DNA from: Henriciella pelagia
Lineage (GTDB): Bacteria > Pseudomonadota > Alphaproteobacteria > Caulobacterales > Hyphomonadaceae
Assembly: GCF_002088945.1 (NCBI RefSeq)
Contig: NZ_NCSU01000011.1
Coordinates: forward strand, 496,001 to 560,000
Direction: 5' to 3'
Length of the DNA: 64,000 nucleotides
The translations under genes and the position numbers were made by a program. Below are positions 61,879 to 64,000 of the stretch, piece by piece. Numbering within the stretch: position 1 is the first letter of the stretch; each line of letters starts with the position of its first letter. The notes under the pieces are model-generated. The model worked only from the letters and a program-made list of their open reading frames with translations, had not been told where the DNA came from and ran no database searches.

Positions 61879-64000
61879 ATGCCGGAGGCGGAGGCGTTGG
61901 CGCGCAAAGTCGATATATCTGCCAATCCTGGAAAGCCGCAGACGCAGACCGAGCAGAACGGCACCTTGAAATTCGTTCTCGCCGGCACGCTGGTCACTGT
62001 TGCTGTCGCGCTCGGCCTCATGGGCTGGAACACACACATCAAGGAAGACCAGCAACTCCTGCAGCTTGTTCAGCGGGATGCCCTGTTGGCAGGCGAGCGG
62101 CTTAACCGCAACGTCGAACGGGTCATTGACCGGCTGGACCGCGAGCTTCGGGACGGAACGCGTCTCGCCAGAATTGATCGGGCCTATGTCGGCGTCGATG
62201 CACTGATGGACCTCTCGCAAGCAAAGGCCTCCAATGATGCCGGAGTGGCAGCGCTTGCAGACACGGCATCGACACTGATCGCGCAGGATCGACGGCTGAG
62301 ACTACTCAATGATGGTCGCATGATGCTGGTCCACGTGCCCGCAAATGGGAACGCGATCATTGCGACGGTCGCTGCGGAGCGCTGGATTCCGGCACCTGCC
62401 AGCGGTGACCGCCTCGGCATTTACGGATCATCGACGGCCAGCCTTGGCGACCGCAGCGTCCTGGCGCCGTCGTCCGAAAATCTGCGGACCGGTTCCGGCT
62501 TTCGGTATGACGGAATCACAAAGCGGTCTGCGACCGCTTGTGTGGGAATTGGCAAAGCTGAATTCTCGCTCTGCGTTTCACGCGCCAGCCCGCTCCTGAC
62601 GACCGAGACCGGGATCGATCTCCTTTTATACTTCCTCCTTCTCGCCGCACCGACCCTTGCCATTACTGGCCTCTACTCGACGATCGGACGCAACCAAACA
62701 GAGCTTCCAAAGCGCGCAAGCGCATCGGAGACAGGGGCTGACAAAAAGTCCGTCGGTGCCGCGACCGTCCATGCCGGCATCGGTACATGGAGCCTGCAAC
62801 CGGACACCGGGCAGGTCGTTGTCGACAGTCAGGGTGCGCGCGTACTCGGCATGAATTCACATGGCGAGATGATGTCGTCCGACATGATGAGCCATGTCTA
62901 TGCGGCTCATCGCGACGCATTCGAGGCAGCCCTGGCCTCGGCGCGATCAGGCGTGCCTTTCTCAAGCGTGTTTGCAACGTCCATGTCAGGCGGCGAGAAC
63001 TGGGTCGAAGCCCGTGGCAGCCTCGTCTATGGCCAGGACACCGCCATGCCTGCCATCATGGGCGTGTTCTTCGACGTCACCGGCACAATTCGAGCACAGG
63101 AGCGGCAGAAGACGGCCGAAGCGCGTCTCAGAAACGCCATTGAAGGTTTCCCCTGCCCCTTCGCGCTATGGGACCGCAACCGCCGCCTCGCCTACTGGAA
63201 CAAGTCCTTTGAGGCGACTTTTGGGCTTGGCGAAATCCTGCGCCCAGGCACGAGCCACGAAACGGTCATGGTGGCGCGCAGCGGAAATATCATAAGTGAG
63301 AAAGCCAACGCCGACGATTCCGGCATTTCGCTTCTCGGCATGCGCAATGGTGACTGGATCAAGCTGATCGAACGCCCGATCCCTTCTGGCGGCATGATCA
63401 GTTTCGGCCTTGACGTCACCAGTGACGTCAAGGCCGAGGAGGAACTGAACCGGCAGCGGAAGAAGCTCAAGACGCTGGTGCAGGAGCTCGAAGTCTCCGA
63501 GGGCCGCAATGCTGAACTGGCACGCAAGTACAATGAAGAAAAGGCGAAAGCCGAGCGCTCCGCCGATTCCAAGAGCGCCTTCCTTGCCAATATGAGCCAT
63601 GAGTTGCGCACGCCGCTCAATGCCATCAATGGTTTCTCGGAAATCCTCGTGAACGAAATGTATGGACCGCTGGGCCACAAGCGGTATCGCGAATATGTCC
63701 GCGATATCCTGACATCGGGCCAGCACCTGCTCGACATGATCAATGACATCCTCGACATCGCAAAGATCGAGGCCGGCAAGATGACGATCGACCCCAAGCC
63801 GATCGACCTCGTCGACCCGGTCGATGCGGCCGTACGCATGATCCGCCGGAAAGCCGAGGACAAAGGCGTCACGATGAGCCTGCAGGCGGAGAATGGACTG
63901 CCGGAAGTCGATGCCGACCACCGCGCCGTTCGTCAGATGGTCCTCAATCTCCTGTCGAATGCAATCAAGTTCACCGACGATGGCGGCCGGATCATGGTGG
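61879..64000 (+). CDS. PleC-type sensor histidine kinase, 3' end outside window
   Basis: Open from the ATG at 61879 to the window end (707 codons). There are two membrane helices (near residues 34-51, FVLAGTLVTVAVALGLMG, and near 238-256, DLLLYFLLLAAPTLAITG) around a periplasmic domain of about 185 residues, then PAS-like regions (GTWSLQPDTGQVVVDSQGAR; PFALWDRNRRLAYWNKSFEA), a coiled coil, and the HisKA box FLANMSHELRTPLNAINGFS. This is followed by EILVNEMYGPLGHKRYREYV and the start of the ATPase domain (VRQMVLNLLSNAIKFTDDGG). The sequence around and after the His (NAINGFSEIL, GQHLLDMINDILDIAKIEAG) is close to Caulobacter PleC. It may control DivK/PleD, but this is inference. Confidence 0.8.
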   Translation, partial: MPEAEALARKVDISANPGKPQTQTEQNGTLKFVLAGTLVTVAVALGLMGWNTHIKEDQQLLQLVQRDALLAGERLNRNVERVIDRLDRELRDGTRLARIDRAYVGVDALMDLSQAKASNDAGVAALADTASTLIAQDRRLRLLNDGRMMLVHVPANGNAIIATVAAERWIPAPASGDRLGIYGSSTASLGDRSVLAPSSENLRTGSGFRYDGITKRSATACVGIGKAEFSLCVSRASPLLTTETGIDLLLYFLLLAAPTLAITGLYSTIGRNQTELPKRASASETGADKKSVGAATVHAGIGTWSLQPDTGQVVVDSQGARVLGMNSHGEMMSSDMMSHVYAAHRDAFEAALASARSGVPFSSVFATSMSGGENWVEARGSLVYGQDTAMPAIMGVFFDVTGTIRAQERQKTAEARLRNAIEGFPCPFALWDRNRRLAYWNKSFEATFGLGEILRPGTSHETVMVARSGNIISEKANADDSGISLLGMRNGDWIKLIERPIPSGGMISFGLDVTSDVKAEEELNRQRKKLKTLVQELEVSEGRNAELARKYNEEKAKAERSADSKSAFLANMSHELRTPLNAINGFSEILVNEMYGPLGHKRYREYVRDILTSGQHLLDMINDILDIAKIEAGKMTIDPKPIDLVDPVDAAVRMIRRKAEDKGVTMSLQAENGLPEVDADHRAVRQMVLNLLSNAIKFTDDGGRIMV

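Overview
The window looks like chromosomal DNA of a dimorphic, Caulobacter-type alphaproteobacterium, most likely of the Hyphomonadaceae or a relative. The evidence is GC-rich sequence (by eye near 60 %), a PopZ polar organiser gene between tolC and valS, a PleC-type histidine kinase, a perfect CtrA box (TTAA-N7-TTAAC) in front of parE, a DUF2336 protein, and the rpoZ-rel-pyrE-acpS gene order. Almost all genes are intact and densely packed. I see no insertion sequence, prophage, integrase or CRISPR array. Genus-level placement is inference.

Layout. 1-3274 (minus): rpoZ, bifunctional (p)ppGpp synthetase/hydrolase, pyrE and the start of acpS, in one operon. 3519-7326 (plus): family-5-like uracil-DNA glycosylase, parE, a JmjC/cupin-like protein. 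7534-10223 (plus): a secreted amidohydrolase pair in which the second member has lost all metal ligands. 10220-14327: NUDIX hydrolase, a degenerate EAL protein, a DUF2336 protein and a family III CoA transferase, with gene ends overlapping. 14288-22087: M1 aminopeptidase lipoprotein, exodeoxyribonuclease III, a small periplasmic coiled-coil protein, ilvD, a GNAT acetyltransferase, a lipoprotein isoaspartyl peptidase/asparaginase and a 36-residue membrane peptide. 22103-27955 (minus): valS, popZ, tolC, pcm-like methyltransferase, with a TetR-type palindrome in front of tolC. 28104-34846: tRNA-Cys, a large zinc metalloprotease, an unknown gene coupled to srfB (actin/Hsp70-fold ATPase), an orphan strong terminator, and tRNA-Asn. 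34874-46299 (minus): a type II secretion operon gspC-D-E-F-G-H-I-J-K-L-M-N, followed by a translationally coupled lipoprotein gene. 46743-64000: methyltransferase-like protein, tRNA-Thr, OmpA-like protein, DUF1761 protein, metG, two poorly known proteins, a secreted M20D amidohydrolase, alpha/beta hydrolase, a Tic22-like protein, two acyl-CoA dehydrogenases separated by a divergently oriented secreted protein, pepN, and the 5' two thirds of a PleC-like kinase.

Functional theme. Besides housekeeping genes, the window is rich in enzymes for scavenging protein and peptides: two M1 aminopeptidases (one a lipoprotein, one cytosolic), a DUF5117/DUF4953-type metalloprotease with a signal peptide, an M20D amidohydrolase, a lipoprotein Ntn peptidase and an amidohydrolase pair, alongside a T2SS that could export hydrolases. 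This fits a marine particle-degrading heterotroph (inference). The least explained parts are the two-gene srfB module, the lipoprotein at the end of the gsp operon, the inactive amidohydrolase partner, the degenerate EAL protein, and a possible small RNA upstream of tRNA-Asn.
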